Shown in pieces: positions 6,348 through 7,544 of a stretch of 7,544 bases of DNA. Origin of the DNA: Methanomicrobiales archaeon. GTDB taxonomy: Archaea; Halobacteriota; Methanomicrobia; Methanomicrobiales; Methanoculleaceae. The stretch covers positions 1-7,544 of the forward strand of contig JAAZOW010000250.1 in assembly GCA_012797575.1 (NCBI GenBank), read 5' to 3'. Positions within the stretch are counted from its first letter, which is position 1, and each line of letters starts with the position of its first letter. The notes beneath the pieces were generated by a model, which made no database searches, was not told the origin of the DNA, and saw only the letters and a program-made list of their open reading frames with translations. A program made the translations under genes and the position numbers.

Positions 6348-7115
6348 ATGCCCACGAACGAAGTAACCATTATTCTGGTAACGCTGGTGATTCTTGCTGT
6401 ACTCGCACTCTTCTCAGTCAAGGTAACGCGCCAGTATGAACGTGCGGTCGTCTTCAGGTTGGGGCGATTGTCTGGAGTGAAAGGTCCGGGGATATTTGCC
6501 ATCATCCCGTTCATCGATCGGATTGCCCGGGTCGACCTCCGCGTACGGCAGTTCGATGTCCCCAAGCAGACGACCGTGACACGGGACAACATCAGTATCG
6601 ACGTTGACGCCATCATCTACTTCCATGTCACCGACCCGGCCCGGGCGATCGTGGAGGTTGAGGACTATGAGGAGGCAACCTCACTCATCTCCCAGACGAT
6701 CCTCAGGGATGTCCTCGGGCAGAATGAGCTCGATACAATTCTCTCGGACCGGGAGTCCCTGAATGTGCACATCAAGGAGATAATCGAAGGTGTGACTGAC
6801 CCGTGGGGCATTCACGTCGATATCGTGACGATCCGCGACATAGGGCTCCCGGAGAATATGCTCCGCGCCATCGCGCGTCAGGCTGAAGCTGAGCGGGAGA
6901 AGAGAGCCCGTATCATCCTTGCAGATGGTGAATATCAGGCATCGGAGCGGATGAGCGAGGCCGCTCGCCTCTATGAGAAGACTCCCATCGCCCTGAAGCT
7001 TCGTGAGTTCCAGACCCTCGCCGAGATCGCAAAAGAGCGCAACCTCATCGTCGTCACAAACGGTGTAGATAATCTCGGGACGACGCTCGGGTGTGTCAGC
7101 GCGCTGGATCGGTGA
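6348..7115 (+). CDS. Slipin/stomatin-type SPFH (Band 7) membrane protein
   Basis: The 255-residue protein has one N-terminal membrane segment (about 6-24, TIILVTLVILAVLALF) followed by a full SPFH domain. Family-typical stretches are YERAVVFRLGRLSGVKGPG, IPFIDRIARVDLRVRQFDVP, TVTRDNISIDVDAIIYF, then LISQTILRDVLGQNELD and VTIRDIGLPENMLRAIARQAEAEREKRARI, leading into a helical, charged coiled-coil-like region. Slipins form membrane-bound oligomers that organise membrane domains or scaffold partner proteins; no enzyme activity is expected. The open frame extends upstream to an ATG at 6270, but that ATG overlaps the AT-rich promoter block, so I chose 6348, where the hydrophobic segment starts and a GGTG lies about eight bases upstream. 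Many slipins are paired with an NfeD gene; here the neighbour, seven bases downstream, is a FecCD permease instead. Confidence 0.9.
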   Translation: MPTNEVTIILVTLVILAVLALFSVKVTRQYERAVVFRLGRLSGVKGPGIFAIIPFIDRIARVDLRVRQFDVPKQTTVTRDNISIDVDAIIYFHVTDPARAIVEVEDYEEATSLISQTILRDVLGQNELDTILSDRESLNVHIKEIIEGVTDPWGIHVDIVTIRDIGLPENMLRAIARQAEAEREKRARIILADGEYQASERMSEAARLYEKTPIALKLREFQTLAEIAKERNLIVVTNGVDNLGTTLGCVSALDR

Positions 7116-7122
7116 GACGAGA

Positions 7123-7544
7123 ATGCTGAGGCGGGGGGCGGGCTCAAGGAGGGTGCGGATAGGCCTCAAGCGGTCCCGGACAGGGAAGACTCCCCAAATT
7201 CAACAGGACCATTCCCGCGCTGTCTGGAAAAAGGTGGCTTTCATCCTTGCCCTGGTGGGGATCATCATCCTTGCTTCGGGCGCGATCATCACCATCGGGC
7301 CGATGCCCATCACCATCATCGAGGTCTACTGCACCATACTCAACAGGCTTGTACCGGGTGCCTTCCTCATCGAATCGACGATGGACAACGTCGTCTGGCT
7401 GATCCGGATGCCCCGCATCGTGGGGACCATCCTTGTCGGCCTGGGACTTGGTATCTGTGGATGCGTTATGCAGGCGGTCCTGAAAAACCCGCTTGCAAGT
7501 CCGTTCACTCTGGGGATATCATCGGGCGCAAACTTCGGTGTAGC
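7123..7544 (+). CDS. FecCD/BtuC-family ABC transporter permease, 5' part (truncated by window end)
   Basis: The first 140 codons are present. After a basic N-terminus comes a membrane segment at about 38-58 (VAFILALVGIIILASGAIIT), then the family hallmark VWLIRMPRIVGTILVGLGLG (91-110), CVMQAVLKNPLASPFTLGIS (114-133) and SGANFGVA. The RMPR, NPLASP and LGISSGA motifs identify the permease of importers for iron-siderophore, haem, cobalamin or other metal-chelate substrates. GGTGA at 7111-7115, overlapping the slipin stop, sits seven bases before the ATG and fixes the start; the two genes are therefore co-transcribed. The N-terminus carries about 36 extra residues with ten or more Arg/Lys, longer than usual for the family. 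A GTG at 7153 is an alternative start. The matching ATPase and binding protein are not in the window and are expected downstream. Confidence 0.88.
   Translation, partial: MLRRGAGSRRVRIGLKRSRTGKTPQIQQDHSRAVWKKVAFILALVGIIILASGAIITIGPMPITIIEVYCTILNRLVPGAFLIESTMDNVVWLIRMPRIVGTILVGLGLGICGCVMQAVLKNPLASPFTLGISSGANFGV

Overview
The window looks like chromosomal DNA of a methanogenic archaeon, most likely Methanomicrobiales (Methanoculleus-like). The reasons are a G+C-rich coding composition, GGAGG/GGTGA-type ribosome binding sites, AT-rich archaeal-type promoter boxes, and a secreted FmdE-domain protein of a kind familiar from methanogens. This placement is inference; there is no rRNA or other marker gene.

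Layout. (1) 114-776, minus strand: a pRiA4b ORF-3-like protein with a C-terminal cysteine-rich zinc-finger-like tail and an oligo-T terminator just behind it. (2) 932-2610, plus strand, divergent from gene 1: a two-gene ABC exporter operon, a DrrA-type ATPase that appears to start at TTG, overlapping by one base with an ABC-2 permease. (3) 2611-2892: no gene; it ends in an AT-rich promoter element. (4) 2893-4983: a secreted protein of 696 residues made of two tandem copies of a 340-residue unit that ends in an FmdE-like domain. (5) 5051-5917: a class I SAM-dependent methyltransferase, probably co-transcribed with the FmdE gene. (6) 5918-6347: no intact gene; it holds a GC-rich hairpin, a possible decayed reading frame on the minus strand, and a second copy of the promoter element. 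(7) 6348-7115: a slipin/stomatin-type SPFH membrane protein. (8) 7123 to the window end: the first 140 codons of a FecCD/BtuC-family permease, seven bases after the slipin gene.

The most informative signal is non-coding. The regions upstream of the FmdE gene and of the slipin gene share ATCACAA, exactly eight unrelated bases, then a 20-base block with one mismatch (2750-2784 and 6236-6270). This suggests that FmdE-methyltransferase and slipin-FecCD permease are two transcription units under one control. With an exported FmdE protein and a metal-chelate-type permease, the simplest reading is a metal or metal-complex acquisition locus in which the methyltransferase may modify a small ligand or cofactor. 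That functional reading is inference.

The second notable signal is inside the FmdE gene. The first 494 bases of the two repeat units are about 95% identical, while the rest falls to roughly 68% in the stretch counted, with a sharp break. This points to recent homogenisation of only part of the duplication.
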